Assembly (NCBI GenBank): GCA_024710355.1
Contig: JANJUX010000048.1
Coordinates: forward strand, 1 to 64,000
Origin: Candidatus Rifleibacteriota bacterium
Lineage (GTDB): Bacteria; Muiribacteriota; Ozemobacteria; Ozemobacterales; Ozemobacteraceae
Direction of reading: 5' to 3'
DNA length: 64,000 nt
A model generated the notes under the pieces. It was not told where the DNA came from and made no database searches. It saw only the letters and a program-made list of their open reading frames with translations. Each line of letters begins with the position of its first letter. The stretch's first letter is position 1. Shown one piece after another: positions 17,149 through 25,632 of the stretch. Position numbers and translations under genes: made by a program.

Positions 17149-17946
17149 ATGCGGGTATTGTTTCATCGCTGCAGATACGATATTTCAGGAATTGCGCCTT
17201 TTCCGATGCTGGCAGATGGCCGGATGCTTCTGCTGCCGACTTATTCGAACGCCTCAGAAGACCCCATGTATTCAGAACTTCGCCTGTCTCCAGGAGTTAC
17301 ATATTACGACATCATGCGGGGCATCGTAAAAAATCACCCCGACCTGGACCCGGGTTTAACCGCCAAAGTCAGGTGGCTTGCCGGCGAGACACATTGCGAT
17401 CTCAACCCCGATCTTGAGTTTGACACTTTCCCGCGGCCCGAGGGCTGGAAACCAAATGTGCGTATCGACGACCGTGCCGGCGCACTCGATGATGGTGACC
17501 TGATAATGCTCTATGCGCCTTTTGTACCGATGATAAAAGTCGACGAAGAGTATCAGTTCGATGTCAATGTTCCGGCCAAAAAGATCGCGGTCGCCGGCTA
17601 TCTTGAAATCGGCAGCAGCATTTCGACTTACCATCGCGGCCCGGGTCTACCCGAATGGCTGTCTTATCACGGCTCAAACGGTTTCTGGGACCCTGACTAC
17701 GGCTCAGAATACGCCGGCGGTTCGATGGACTTTTTTATCGCCAGCAACAATCTTGGCGATACGCTTATTCCAGGCGCCGGGCCATTGCGTTTTCACGAAG
17801 ATCTGATGCTGCATCAGCTGATTAAAAATTTCGAAGAATTTCAGGGTTGTTCGCTGCTGAAGTCATTTACTGTGCATGCCTCGGCAAAGCTTCAGAAACA
17901 CCTGTATCAGCTGATCGAAAAACACCGCTACAGCGCGACCGAATAG
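17149..17946 (+). CDS. Nmad3-like protein (tentative)
   Basis: A protein of about 265 residues. The opening, in which a short basic strand leads to PFPMLADGRMLLLPTYS, then a VTYYDIM segment and a HPDLDPGL segment, recalls the nucleotide-modification-associated domain 3 family. Members of that family begin with a similar pattern of ILPDGR-like and HLDPDL-like motifs. The central GDLIMLYAPF strand fits the same pattern. Nmad domains were proposed computationally around base-modification systems and their activity is unproven. There is no methyltransferase or phage context here. The ATG at 17149, after GGAGA, is preferred over an upstream in-frame start at 17083. The assignment rests on motif memory and should be treated as tentative; otherwise it is a conserved hypothetical. 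Confidence 0.5.
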   Translation: MRVLFHRCRYDISGIAPFPMLADGRMLLLPTYSNASEDPMYSELRLSPGVTYYDIMRGIVKNHPDLDPGLTAKVRWLAGETHCDLNPDLEFDTFPRPEGWKPNVRIDDRAGALDDGDLIMLYAPFVPMIKVDEEYQFDVNVPAKKIAVAGYLEIGSSISTYHRGPGLPEWLSYHGSNGFWDPDYGSEYAGGSMDFFIASNNLGDTLIPGAGPLRFHEDLMLHQLIKNFEEFQGCSLLKSFTVHASAKLQKHLYQLIEKHRYSATE

Positions 17947-17968
17947 CCCTTTGCATCAATCCATAAAC

Positions 17969-18008
17969 GAAAAAACCGCCTGTGAAGTTGTTAAAACTGT
18001 ACAGGCGG
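17969..18008 (-). terminator. Terminator of the M42 peptidase gene
   Basis: CCGCCTGT (17976-17983) pairs with ACAGGCGG (18001-18008). Read on the minus strand the hairpin is followed by a run of T residues, the usual form of an intrinsic terminator. It lies between the convergent 17149 and 18034 genes. Confidence 0.75.
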
Positions 18009-18033
18009 CTGATTGACTTGAAAAATCAGGGTT

Positions 18034-19089
18034 TTACGGCAGAATCGGGCGCAGGTCTTCTTTGCCGGTGAGAGCGGCGATGGTTTCGGCGAGCAGGTCG
18101 ATGATCTGGTCCATGTCTTTCAATGAGCCCATTTCGACCGGTGAATGCATGTAGCGCAGCGGCAGCGAAACGAGTGCCACCGGCACGCCCTCACCGCTGA
18201 ACATGATTTTGTCAGCGTCAGTGCTGGTTCTTGCCGGAGTCAGCTCCAGCTGGATCTGCATTTTCAGCTTTTTTGCGGCTTTTTCGAGCAGTTCGTTGAT
18301 TTTGACATTGATCGGGCTGCCGACCGAGAGAGCCGGGCCCTTTTCCAGTGATACTTCGGCCTGTTTGAGAGCTTCGCCGGGCGTGTCGGTATTGAAGGTG
18401 ACGTCACAGGCGATTGCCATGTCGGGTTTGATTCTGGCGCCGGCGCAGTGGGCCCCGCGCATGTTGGTTTCTTCGCCGGTGGTGCTGACGGCATACACCG
18501 CGACTTTAAGTTTCTTTTTGCTGAGTTTTTTCAGGGTTTCAGCGACGATGAACGAGCCGGTCTTGTTGTCGAGGCCCTTGCAGACAACCCGGTCGCCGTT
18601 GAGAAGTTCGGGTTCGCTGCGGTAGAGAATGTAGTCGCCGACCCTGATGAGTTTTTTCAGTTCTTCACCACTGCTGAAGCCGCAGTCGATGAAAAAGTCT
18701 TCACATTTTGTCTTTGGTGGCGTATCGCCGTTGCTTTTGCGATTGAAACCGATAACGCCTTTTACCGTTTTGCCGGAATAACCAAGAATCTCGACTTTGA
18801 GCCCAGGCAGCAGCAGCGCGTTGATGCCACCGGCCTGATTGAAATAGACAAAACCTTTCTCGTCGACCCGGTTGACCATCATGCCGATTTCGTCACTGTG
18901 CCCGGCTAGCAGCACTTTGAAGGGGGCGCCGGGGTTCAGAATGCCGACCGCGTTTCCGGAATGATCGGTTTCAACTGCCGCAAATTTTTTGACATAGTCG
19001 AGCCAGACCCGCTGCAGGCGATGTTCAGAACCAGAGGGTGATGGTGTCGAGAGCAGCTTGAGCAGAAAATCGAGAGAGGTTTTTTCCAT
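18034..19089 (-). CDS. M42 family metallo-aminopeptidase
   Basis: A cytoplasmic dinuclear zinc or cobalt aminopeptidase of the M42 family, which builds tetrahedral dodecamers and releases N-terminal residues from peptides (glutamyl or deblocking aminopeptidase; old names include FrvX and endoglucanase M). The 351-residue length is typical. Metal and catalytic residues are visible: His64 and Asp66 in AGHSDEIG, the bridging Asp in GLDNKTGS, the Glu-Glu pair in TTGEETNMRGA, Asp in ACDVTF and His in YMHSPVE. It is a monocistronic gene with its own terminator downstream, and it faces away from the promoterless region 19090-19400. Confidence 0.94.
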   Translation of the reverse strand: MEKTSLDFLLKLLSTPSPSGSEHRLQRVWLDYVKKFAAVETDHSGNAVGILNPGAPFKVLLAGHSDEIGMMVNRVDEKGFVYFNQAGGINALLLPGLKVEILGYSGKTVKGVIGFNRKSNGDTPPKTKCEDFFIDCGFSSGEELKKLIRVGDYILYRSEPELLNGDRVVCKGLDNKTGSFIVAETLKKLSKKKLKVAVYAVSTTGEETNMRGAHCAGARIKPDMAIACDVTFNTDTPGEALKQAEVSLEKGPALSVGSPINVKINELLEKAAKKLKMQIQLELTPARTSTDADKIMFSGEGVPVALVSLPLRYMHSPVEMGSLKDMDQIIDLLAETIAALTGKEDLRPILP

Positions 19090-19400
19090 GGCGAGGCACT
19101 TCCAGAATGATAAGTTTCAGACCAGATTACCTATCGACCCGCTGGCGTATTTTTCAAACCATAACCCCGGCAATAATTTTAAGTCTGCTAAACTGCGGTT
19201 CTGGTCGAGCAAAGCGAGCAGTCGCCTTCGGTTCTTGACTGGTAACAACATTGTAAATACAACCCCGGTATGAGGTACCCCTTTCGCCAACGCCTCAGGA
19301 AACTGCGGAGAGCGATGTGTTCCGTTCTCTTGAAAAAATTAACCGCAACTATGGCCAGACTTTATAAAAGCTGGGCGAATATTATCTCGCTGGTCGATGA
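19090..19400. other. Intergenic stretch without a recognisable feature
   Basis: About 310 nt separate the M42 peptidase start from the 3' end of hicB. I see no convincing coding frame, promoter pair or terminator hairpin here. The 19270-19509 plus-strand frame is an antisense shadow of hicB at its 3' half. Confidence 0.5.
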
Positions 19401-19811
19401 CTACACAAGCTGTATAGACAGCTGTTTGCCCATCACTTTTGCTATTCTTTCGAGTGTTTTGATCGTTGGATTGCTCTTGACCGGATTCTCAAGGCGCTGG
19501 TATGCCTGATAACTAAGCCCCATGCGCTGCGCTATTTCGGATTGCGACAGCTTGCCCCTGAGTTCGCGTATCTGCCACGCAATTAAAATATGTGGCAGAA
19601 CCTCAACCGGATACCAGCCTTTTTTTGCGCTTGTCGGCTTCGGCAGAGGCATGCCGCGTGATACGTCACAGGCCAGCGCGTCATTAAGAGCTTCGTGAGC
19701 CATGGCCAGTGCCTCGTCAATATCTTTCCCTACCGTTATAATATTCGGAAAATCAGGAAACGTGACGCCATACAGGCCATCTTCGAGCTCGATTCTGCAG
19801 TAATATTTCAT
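19401..19811 (-). CDS. hicB: HicB-type antitoxin with Xre helix-turn-helix
   Basis: A 136-residue antitoxin. The N-terminal part (about 1-60) is the HicB partial RNase-H-like fold: short strands ending in YGVTFPDFPNIITVGKDIDEAL, where the FPDFP-like loop and following helix bind HicA. The C-terminal part (about 80-130) is a Cro/Xre-type helix-turn-helix, seen in LSQSEIAQRMGLSYQAYQRLE, which would bind the operon promoter for autorepression. It follows the hicA reading frame by 3 nt on the same strand, the usual toxin-first order. Because hicA is frameshifted here, the antitoxin may now be an orphan regulator. The gene itself is intact. Confidence 0.88.
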   Translation of the reverse strand: MKYYCRIELEDGLYGVTFPDFPNIITVGKDIDEALAMAHEALNDALACDVSRGMPLPKPTSAKKGWYPVEVLPHILIAWQIRELRGKLSQSEIAQRMGLSYQAYQRLENPVKSNPTIKTLERIAKVMGKQLSIQLV

Positions 19812-19814
19812 AAG

Positions 19815-19998
19815 TTACACCTTTATCCCGGCTTCCTTAAGTATTTTAATTGCCCACACGCCCAGATCGACCGAGCCATGAACAGGAACCGGCACCGATC
19901 GCAAACCTTCTTTCACCATGATATGATGCGAGCCTGATATTCTATCTATCCGCCAGCCATGCCTGCTGCATTATTTTTACTACCTGTTTTCCTGTCAT
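19815..19998 (-). pseudogene. hicA: Frameshifted HicA-type mRNA interferase toxin
   Basis: The span is 184 nt, one base more than a 61-codon frame. It opens MTGKQVVKIMQQA and then loses register. Reading one base on gives GWRIDRISGSHHIM, continuing to a stop 3 nt before hicB. Joined, the product is a full 60-residue HicA double-stranded-RNA-binding-like toxin with the catalytic His in GSHHIM and the closing VPVPVHGSVDLGVWAIKI segment. In the annotated frame translation stops at TAG after LADR. The extra base is around 19951-19955 (GCA-T-GGC on the minus strand). It may be a real inactivating insertion, a sequencing or assembly error, or a recoding site. No strong ribosome-binding site precedes the ATG. 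Confidence 0.85.
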
Positions 19999-20065
19999 AT
20001 ATTATTTATACAGCTTATATGTTGTATGGTCAACTGCAGGCGTAAATAAAGATTCCTGGTTTCCG

Positions 20066-20165
20066 CGACTCTCGGCCATCCATGGCCTCCGCGTGTGTAG
20101 CGCCATCGCTGTATGCGCAACACGACTCCCGGCCCTCCATGGCCTCCGCATGTGTAGCGCCATCC
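20066..20165. repeat. Tandem direct repeat, two 43-nt copies, period 57
   Basis: Copy 1 (20066-20108) and copy 2 (20123-20165) match at about 40 of 43 positions and share the CATGGCCTCCGC core. The second copy ends in a small palindrome, AGCGCCA-TCC-TGGCGCT (20156-20172). Both copies contain the self-complementary CCATGG. This looks like a dispersed intergenic repeat unit rather than coding DNA, although the minus strand is open across it. Confidence 0.75.
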
Positions 20166-20175
20166 TGGCGCTAAA

Positions 20176-20202
20176 ACAAAAAATCCGGGAACTGGTCCCG
20201 GA
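20176..20202 (-). terminator. Minus-strand terminator-like hairpin
   Basis: TCCGGGA (20184-20190) pairs with TCCCGGA (20196-20202) around a 5-nt loop. On the minus strand it is followed by a T-rich run. No convincing minus-strand gene lies immediately upstream, so it may end a small RNA or be a remnant. Confidence 0.5.
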
Positions 20203-20597
20203 CTGAAAAATAAGGAGGCAAACAAATCCATAACCCTTTTCGAACAAAGATGATGTTTTGTTAACGATTTTTTTCGCGACGACAAGCAACAAACTCGGAC
20301 AAACAAAGACTTCTGGATTCGACAAAATGCCGTGTACGGCGATAAAAAACAAAAAATTCAGTAAAGTTATTTTTTTCACAAGCGCTGTGGCAGGTGAGAA
20401 CTGATTCATTTAAAGGTGGCGGTGAAGTCTGCAGAATACGGTTGCAAGTTAAAATTTGCAACCAGAGGCTTCCGGCAAAGATATTTGTGATAAGTATCGC
20501 AGTTGCGCCAGAATGCATTTTTCTGTCACTGCCATGAAGCTGAAACTGAACAGAACCCGACAGGGTACATTTTTTAAACTTTTCTTAAAGTTAGCGG
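20203..20597. other. Intergenic region without a supported gene
   Basis: The stretch contains AT-rich sequence and two overlapping minus-strand frames (85 and 135 codons). One of them runs through the terminator-like hairpin and the tandem repeat. They lack ribosome-binding sites and family motifs, so I do not call them genes. Confidence 0.5.
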
Positions 20598-20603
20598 TAT
20601 AAT
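20574..20603 (+). promoter_or_regulatory. Promoter for the SH3b-NlpC gene
   Basis: A perfect TATAAT (20598-20603) lies about 97 nt before the ATG at 20700. The -35 hexamer is weak (TTAAAC, 20574-20579, 18-bp spacing). Confidence 0.5.
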
Positions 20604-20699
20604 AGTCGTGAGTTAAATGATTGGGTTGGGCTGCAGGCTGTTTATTCTGCGGCTGCCTTCTTTACTTGCAGATCAAAAAATGACTCAAGGAGAGAGACG

Positions 20700-21560
20700 A
20701 TGAAACGTATCAAAGTTCTCAGCTGTGCTGTTCTTGTGCTTTTTGGCGGTTCGCTGATGGCCATGAATTTTAACGAAACCCTCAAAGGCCACGATGCCGG
20801 CGATAAACCTTCTGGCTCTGTAAGTGCTACAAGCGCTAAAGCCGATGAGGCAGGCTCGAAGAGCGGCGGCGCCGTGCTCCCTGATGGCGAGGCTTTTGTC
20901 CGGGTGAACACCTCACTCAATATCCGCACTGGCCCCTGGGGCCAGATCGTCGGCTGGTTCCATAACAACGACAAGGTCAAGATCATTGGCCGCGACGGGG
21001 ACTGGTATAAAATCTCGCACAACGGCCAGACACGCTACATTCACTCAAGATACGTCGCTTCTTCGCGCAACAGCAACCCACCCGCCGCTTCAGCCGGTGG
21101 CTCGACCCCGATTCTCGACGTGCCGGGTTCTGGCAGCACTGCCGCCAAGGTCGTCGCCGCTGCCCGCAATCTGGTAACTAAATACCAGACGCCACGCTCG
21201 TTCCCGTATCATCCGCTGACCCAGGGCGGTTCACTTGGCTGCGCCCAGGTTGTTACCACCGCTCTGATGGCTGCCGGTGTCAACACCGGCATTCAGCTCG
21301 GCGTTCTGGCCACCGTTCCGAAGCTCAAGAGCCTCGGCTGGCAGGAAGTCAGGGTGCCGCCATACCGCGCCGGCGACGTCATCACCTGGAAAACCTACGA
21401 TCGCACTGGTGACGGCGTCATGGATAACGACACCCACATCGGTATCATCATGACCAGCGGTAACACTGCTCAGGCCATGAGTAACTCCTCTTCGATCAAA
21501 CGCCCGTCTCTGCATTCAGCCACCTACTCACCGGTCTGCAGAGTTCTGCGCAAAGTATGA
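20700..21560 (+). CDS. Exported SH3b plus NlpC/P60-like protein
   Basis: A 286-residue protein with a signal peptide (about 1-21), a low-complexity Ser/Gly/Ala linker, a bacterial SH3 domain (about 66-122) with the typical LNIRTGP opening and YIHSRYV close, and a C-terminal NlpC/P60-like cysteine-hydrolase fold. The putative nucleophile is Cys181 in LGCAQVV, and the general base is the His in DTHIGII (about 246). Such enzymes cut stem peptides of peptidoglycan in the periplasm, and the SH3 domain binds the wall. AGGAGAGAG sits before the ATG. Two further exported genes follow closely, including another small SH3b protein, which suggests an envelope operon. The hydrolase match is remote, so the substrate is uncertain. 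Confidence 0.8.
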   Translation: MKRIKVLSCAVLVLFGGSLMAMNFNETLKGHDAGDKPSGSVSATSAKADEAGSKSGGAVLPDGEAFVRVNTSLNIRTGPWGQIVGWFHNNDKVKIIGRDGDWYKISHNGQTRYIHSRYVASSRNSNPPAASAGGSTPILDVPGSGSTAAKVVAAARNLVTKYQTPRSFPYHPLTQGGSLGCAQVVTTALMAAGVNTGIQLGVLATVPKLKSLGWQEVRVPPYRAGDVITWKTYDRTGDGVMDNDTHIGIIMTSGNTAQAMSNSSSIKRPSLHSATYSPVCRVLRKV

Positions 21561-21580
21561 TTACGAAAGGTTGCTGAAAA

Positions 21581-22567
21581 ATGAGATCAGGTTCTATCAT
21601 CATTGCATCACTGTTTGCATGTGTCGCTCTCACCGCCTCCGCTCAGGTAAACCTTCCATACGGTGAAGGCGCCGGTAAAGTCGGTTTTATAAACGGTAAC
21701 AATTACCCCGGCATCGAAGAACCAGTGCCGCTTGGCCCAAAAGCTTTCCGGCTCGCCGATGATCACATCTGGGTTGTCGACAGTACCGGTGGCAAGCTTC
21801 TCAAACTCGGCAAGGAAAAGGGCCTGCAGTCTGAGTTCTCGCTGCTGGCTTCACCGCCCGCGCCGCCTCCTGCCGATCTGGCGACCAATTCCCCAAACCT
21901 CGAAGTGATGATCGAAGACTTCGCACCGGTTTTCAATGAAGCCGGCACCCTGACATCTTTCTGGTTTATTGATCTGATGAATAACCGCCTGCTGCAGTAT
22001 GCCGTCGATGGCAAAAAGCTCGGCGAATTCAAACACGAAAAATTTGTGCAGCCGTTCAGAATCGAAGTTGGCCGCAACGGCCACATTTTCGTCGCTGACA
22101 AAGGCGCCCAGTGTATTTTCGTTTTTGACGCCGAACAGAAGCTGGTGAATGAAGCCAACTGGGAATGGTCAGGCATGGCGGTTGGCGCTGATGACAAGCT
22201 CTATCGCATGTTCTATGAGTCTGAAAACAACCGTTCGTTCCTGGTTCTGCAGAACCTGCAGGGCGCCATCGAGAAAGAAATCGAACTTGACCTGCCCGAA
22301 CACATGAATCCAGAACTCTGGTGGGTTGACGAGGCAAAAGAAGAAATCGTTCTTACCTACACCCCGGCAACCGGCTTTGAAGGCAAATTCGTTGTCGCCA
22401 GGCTCGGGTTTGACGGCAAGGTCAAGACATCTGGCGATTTGACTCCGCCGATTGCCATGAACCGTTTCATTGACCATCAGGGATTTGACGAGGTGTGGCT
22501 CGGGGCCGCCGACTATAATAAGGCCCCAGAGGGCAGCTTCAGCGTGGTTCCGGCAAAACTGCCCTGA
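21581..22567 (+). CDS. Exported beta-propeller (NHL-like) protein
   Basis: A 328-residue protein with a clear signal peptide (about 1-22, cleaved after ASA). The body has repeated strand patterns of the six-bladed propeller kind, such as HIWVVDSTGGKLLKL and GHIFVADKGAQCIFVFD, about one blade every 40-50 residues. No catalytic motif is seen. It probably forms a periplasmic or surface scaffold for protein or glycan binding. It lies 20 nt after the SH3b-NlpC gene and 14 nt before a small SH3b gene, so the three are likely co-transcribed and co-exported. The precise function is unknown. Confidence 0.72.
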   Translation: MRSGSIIIASLFACVALTASAQVNLPYGEGAGKVGFINGNNYPGIEEPVPLGPKAFRLADDHIWVVDSTGGKLLKLGKEKGLQSEFSLLASPPAPPPADLATNSPNLEVMIEDFAPVFNEAGTLTSFWFIDLMNNRLLQYAVDGKKLGEFKHEKFVQPFRIEVGRNGHIFVADKGAQCIFVFDAEQKLVNEANWEWSGMAVGADDKLYRMFYESENNRSFLVLQNLQGAIEKEIELDLPEHMNPELWWVDEAKEEIVLTYTPATGFEGKFVVARLGFDGKVKTSGDLTPPIAMNRFIDHQGFDEVWLGAADYNKAPEGSFSVVPAKLP

Positions 22568-22581
22568 AAAAAGGGGAAAAT

Positions 22582-22938
22582 ATGATTAAACGTCTACTGA
22601 TAGCCGTTCTGGCCTTCGCCCTCGTGGCGGGGGCCTCTTTTGCCTACCGCATGCCCTCGAAAGGCGAAGTGACCGCCGAAATCGGGCTTAACGTGCGCAC
22701 TGGCCCGGGTACCAGTTACTCGATCGTCACTACGGTGCCGAAGGGTACTGTGGTGCAGATTCTGTCGATCAGTGGCAACTGGTATAAGGTCAACGTCGGT
22801 TCTCAGACCGGCGTTTACGTGCATTCGGCTTATATCAAAGTCACTGAATCGGTCGAAGTCGATGATCAGAAGGCCGATCTCGAAGCCACGAAAAGGTTTC
22901 TGCCGACTCTGCAGAACGTCGACCCGTCAACCCGGTAA
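22582..22938 (+). CDS. Small exported SH3b-domain protein
   Basis: A 118-residue protein with an N-terminal signal peptide (about 1-21) and a single bacterial SH3 domain (about 27-88). The domain opens GLNVRTGPGTSYSIVTTVPKG-like and contains the conserved NWYKV strand. A short charged tail follows. There is no catalytic domain, so it probably binds peptidoglycan or a partner wall protein. It is the last gene of the 20700-22938 set, after GGGG-rich sequence serving as a ribosome-binding site, and resembles the SH3 domain of the first gene of the set. Confidence 0.82.
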   Translation: MIKRLLIAVLAFALVAGASFAYRMPSKGEVTAEIGLNVRTGPGTSYSIVTTVPKGTVVQILSISGNWYKVNVGSQTGVYVHSAYIKVTESVEVDDQKADLEATKRFLPTLQNVDPSTR

Positions 22939-23057
22939 TCGCTGCCTGACAAAGGCCGGGAAACATTGCAAACGCGCTGACAAGAGGCCCGGCCAGCCGG
23001 GGAAGCCGTAAAAAACGTATTGCAGGTTTCAATGATTGAGTGAAGGGCGAATCTGGC

Positions 23058-25127
23058 ATGGAAATTCTTCTGACTGAGCTTCGTTGCCGGCGTGGCAGCG
23101 TTGCCGTGGTCATTGCCGGCATTTTTATGGCGCTGCTGGTCGCGTTTGGTGCTTTTATCAGATACTCGACCAGCAGGCAGTATGCCACAAAAAAACTGAA
23201 TCGGGTGCTGCTGGCGCGCGAATTTTCGGCGGCGCTGGCAACTCTCGCTTGTCATCAGCTCAGCCAGAAAGACCTAAAACAGAAAGACAGCCGGCTGGTA
23301 AACCGGTTGTCATTGCCCCTTTCTGAAATGGATCGGGAAGTAACCGAAAAAATCAGCTTCATCGAGCCGGGTCGGGCGCTTGTTGCGAAGCTGGCGGAAG
23401 CCAACAGCGAACTGCGCGATCTTTCATGGGAAATCAGCTGGCAGCTGCGCAAAGGCGACTTCAAGCCCTGTCTTGCCGCATACCCACGCGAAAAAATCGG
23501 GGTGGTGCGCCTGCCGATTCTTATTTCTTATCAGCAGCCAGGCACAAAAGAAAAAATAACCGAAGATTACCTTTATACAGCAAATATAAAGGTGGTCGCC
23601 AATCTGATGCCGGTTTTGAGCCGCTTCTCGCTTTATGTCGAAGATGCGGTGGCCGGTGAAGGGCCCGACCGGTTCAATAAGGTCGAAACCAATGCTCAGG
23701 GCAATCTGCTGCCTTCGTGCCAGTTCAAACCATGGGTGCTCGACAATGGCGGCGGTGATGCCAAGTTTCCGGAGCGTTTCGACGGCATAATCAGTTCCGG
23801 GCGCGGCCTGGTATATCTTGGTGGCGGCCGCCTCAATCTCGGCATTGCCCGCGGCTGGAACGAGCCAGGCAAATACGGCGAAGGTTTTCATCTTTTTGCA
23901 GAGGGCCGTGGCGACGGACTTTACACGACTTCGTTCATTGGGCCGCTGGCCCTGATGAACTGGGAAACCGGCCTGTGCAACGATGTCAGCGATGACTCGA
24001 CGATCTTCTGGTGGGAACTGATAAAAGACGGTTTCGATGAAATGTCGAAAGCGAGCTCTATTTTCAGGCTCAATGGCACCGACCAGGAAAAATCACCGAC
24101 ACTCGTTCTTGGCGATGTCATGGCGCGCACCCTCTGTGCCAGAGCCTACCGCGAAAGCAGCGAAAATTTCGGGCCGCTGCCATACGTCAACAATGACGAC
24201 AAATTCGCCGATTATACAAGCGGTCAGAGCGAAGTTTTCGATATCAGCTACTTTATGAGCCAGTATCAGAAAGCGAACGGCAGTCTGAGTCGCAGTCGTT
24301 ACAACTCTGACTTTGCCAGCTGCCTGATCGAAGTGCCGTTCAACCGCGCTCTGGCCTATATAATCACCAATTTCAAGGCGGCGCATCCTCTCGATACCGG
24401 CGCGATACCCGGTGGCGACCCGCTCGCGGAATTCGCGAACGGCAAGGCGGTCACCAATGGCCGGGCCCACAAGGTTCCGGCTCCTTACGACGATATTTAT
24501 TCCGGGGTCGGCGACCTGAAGAAAATGGGTGAGTTTCTTACTGCCGAACGTTTGCAGATTCCGGGAAACCGCTGCAGCCGGGTTATCGAGCTCGCAAAGG
24601 GCCAGACTCTGCTGGCAGCCCTTGAGCAGCGCGGCCTGCTGCAGAAAGACAAGCTCGACCTCAATGGCTGGGTTCTCGTTAAAACGAAAGAAAACCTGTC
24701 GATCGACAAGCCGCTGCGTCTTGACAGCCACGGAGGCATCATCGTCGAGCAGGGTGATATCGACATCAAAAGTGCGATAAGATCCGATGGCGGCGCCTTT
24801 CTGCTCAATCTCGTGACTCTCGATGGCAACATCACCATCGACAGCACTCTGGGCGGTGAGCTTGAAGTCGCCCTTGCCGCCTGTGGTACCGCCGGCAAAG
24901 GTCAGGTTAAATTCCCGGGAAACAGCGGCAGCAATACGATAAAAATCAAGGGCAGCGTCGCGATGCGCACGATTGCCGGCGGATCGCTCAATACCGCGGC
25001 TGCGCGTGGCGTCGAAATTGCCTACGACCGCAGACTTGCCGCGCTGCCGGGTCAGCCGTCTGCAGCCGGTTCAGAACAGGAACTGCTGATGTTCAGTCTC
25101 AAAGATGCTCCGCAGCTGGTTGAATAA
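23058..25127 (+). CDS. Pilin-assembly-like membrane protein (PilX/GspK-like, tentative)
   Basis: A 689-residue protein with a single N-terminal membrane helix (about 11-33) right after an Arg-rich stretch, RCRRGSVAVVIAGIF. This recalls the minor pilins PilX and GspK, which sit beside pseudopilin genes. The large outside part ends in a region with many short beta-strand repeats (about 540-640), like a right-handed beta-helix. I cannot name the family from motifs. The frame is open from GTG 23040, but the ATG at 23058 is the more likely start. The stop lies 1 nt before an ATG of the next prepilin-like gene. The context of two pseudopilins downstream supports a role in a type II secretion or type IV pilus-like machine. 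Confidence 0.6.
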   Translation: MEILLTELRCRRGSVAVVIAGIFMALLVAFGAFIRYSTSRQYATKKLNRVLLAREFSAALATLACHQLSQKDLKQKDSRLVNRLSLPLSEMDREVTEKISFIEPGRALVAKLAEANSELRDLSWEISWQLRKGDFKPCLAAYPREKIGVVRLPILISYQQPGTKEKITEDYLYTANIKVVANLMPVLSRFSLYVEDAVAGEGPDRFNKVETNAQGNLLPSCQFKPWVLDNGGGDAKFPERFDGIISSGRGLVYLGGGRLNLGIARGWNEPGKYGEGFHLFAEGRGDGLYTTSFIGPLALMNWETGLCNDVSDDSTIFWWELIKDGFDEMSKASSIFRLNGTDQEKSPTLVLGDVMARTLCARAYRESSENFGPLPYVNNDDKFADYTSGQSEVFDISYFMSQYQKANGSLSRSRYNSDFASCLIEVPFNRALAYIITNFKAAHPLDTGAIPGGDPLAEFANGKAVTNGRAHKVPAPYDDIYSGVGDLKKMGEFLTAERLQIPGNRCSRVIELAKGQTLLAALEQRGLLQKDKLDLNGWVLVKTKENLSIDKPLRLDSHGGIIVEQGDIDIKSAIRSDGGAFLLNLVTLDGNITIDSTLGGELEVALAACGTAGKGQVKFPGNSGSNTIKIKGSVAMRTIAGGSLNTAAARGVEIAYDRRLAALPGQPSAAGSEQELLMFSLKDAPQLVE

Positions 25128-25632
25128 AATGTTAGAAAAAAAATCATTAAAAAACACTGGTAAATCAGGGCCAGTGAAGAAGCCAGGATTATTGCGCCGG
25201 AATTGCGTTTCTGGCAGCAGAGGCTTTTCATTTGTCGAGATTTCCTTTGCGATAATCTGCCTGGGCTTTCTTATTTCACCGATTTTTCGCATGCTGAACC
25301 AGAGCAGCAGCGGTACCGTGCAGAACCGCAACGACATTCTCGCGCAGCAGCATGCGACAAATCTGCTCGCTTACGCTTACTCGCTTCCCTATGATCACGC
25401 TTTTCTGACCCCGGGGCCGGCCCGCACTGTTAAAAATCTGGAAGTGCCGGCCAATGGCACTGTGTGCGATATCAGTGTTACCGAAGACGTTTATCTGCGC
25501 ACTATCGAGGTTTTTGAGCAGGCACCGGCCAACTGGCCGCATGCCTACAAAATTCTGACCGTTCGCGTCAAATGGAAAGAGGCCAGCGAATCGGCACGCG
25601 AAATCAAGGTCGCCGGGCTGGTGGCAAAATGA
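25105..25632 (+). CDS. Type IV prepilin-like protein (PulI/PilV type)
   Basis: A protein of about 175 residues with a prepilin leader. A basic N-terminus ends in Gly, followed by FSFVEISFAIICLGFLISP, in which the mature residue 5 is the conserved Glu and the helix is hydrophobic. A prepilin peptidase would cut before the Phe and methylate it. The globular part has no recognised motif. The start is either ATG 25105, inside the previous gene, or ATG 25129, one base after that gene's stop. Neither has a strong ribosome-binding site, and coupling is likely. It overlaps the next pseudopilin gene by the ATGA quartet. Confidence 0.8.
   Translation: MLRSWLNKMLEKKSLKNTGKSGPVKKPGLLRRNCVSGSRGFSFVEISFAIICLGFLISPIFRMLNQSSSGTVQNRNDILAQQHATNLLAYAYSLPYDHAFLTPGPARTVKNLEVPANGTVCDISVTEDVYLRTIEVFEQAPANWPHAYKILTVRVKWKEASESAREIKVAGLVAK

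Noticed and set aside
20002..20409. 135-codon minus-strand frame in the intergenic region
   Set aside because: It runs through a terminator-like hairpin and a nucleotide repeat, has no ribosome-binding site, and its repeated peptide simply reflects the DNA repeat.
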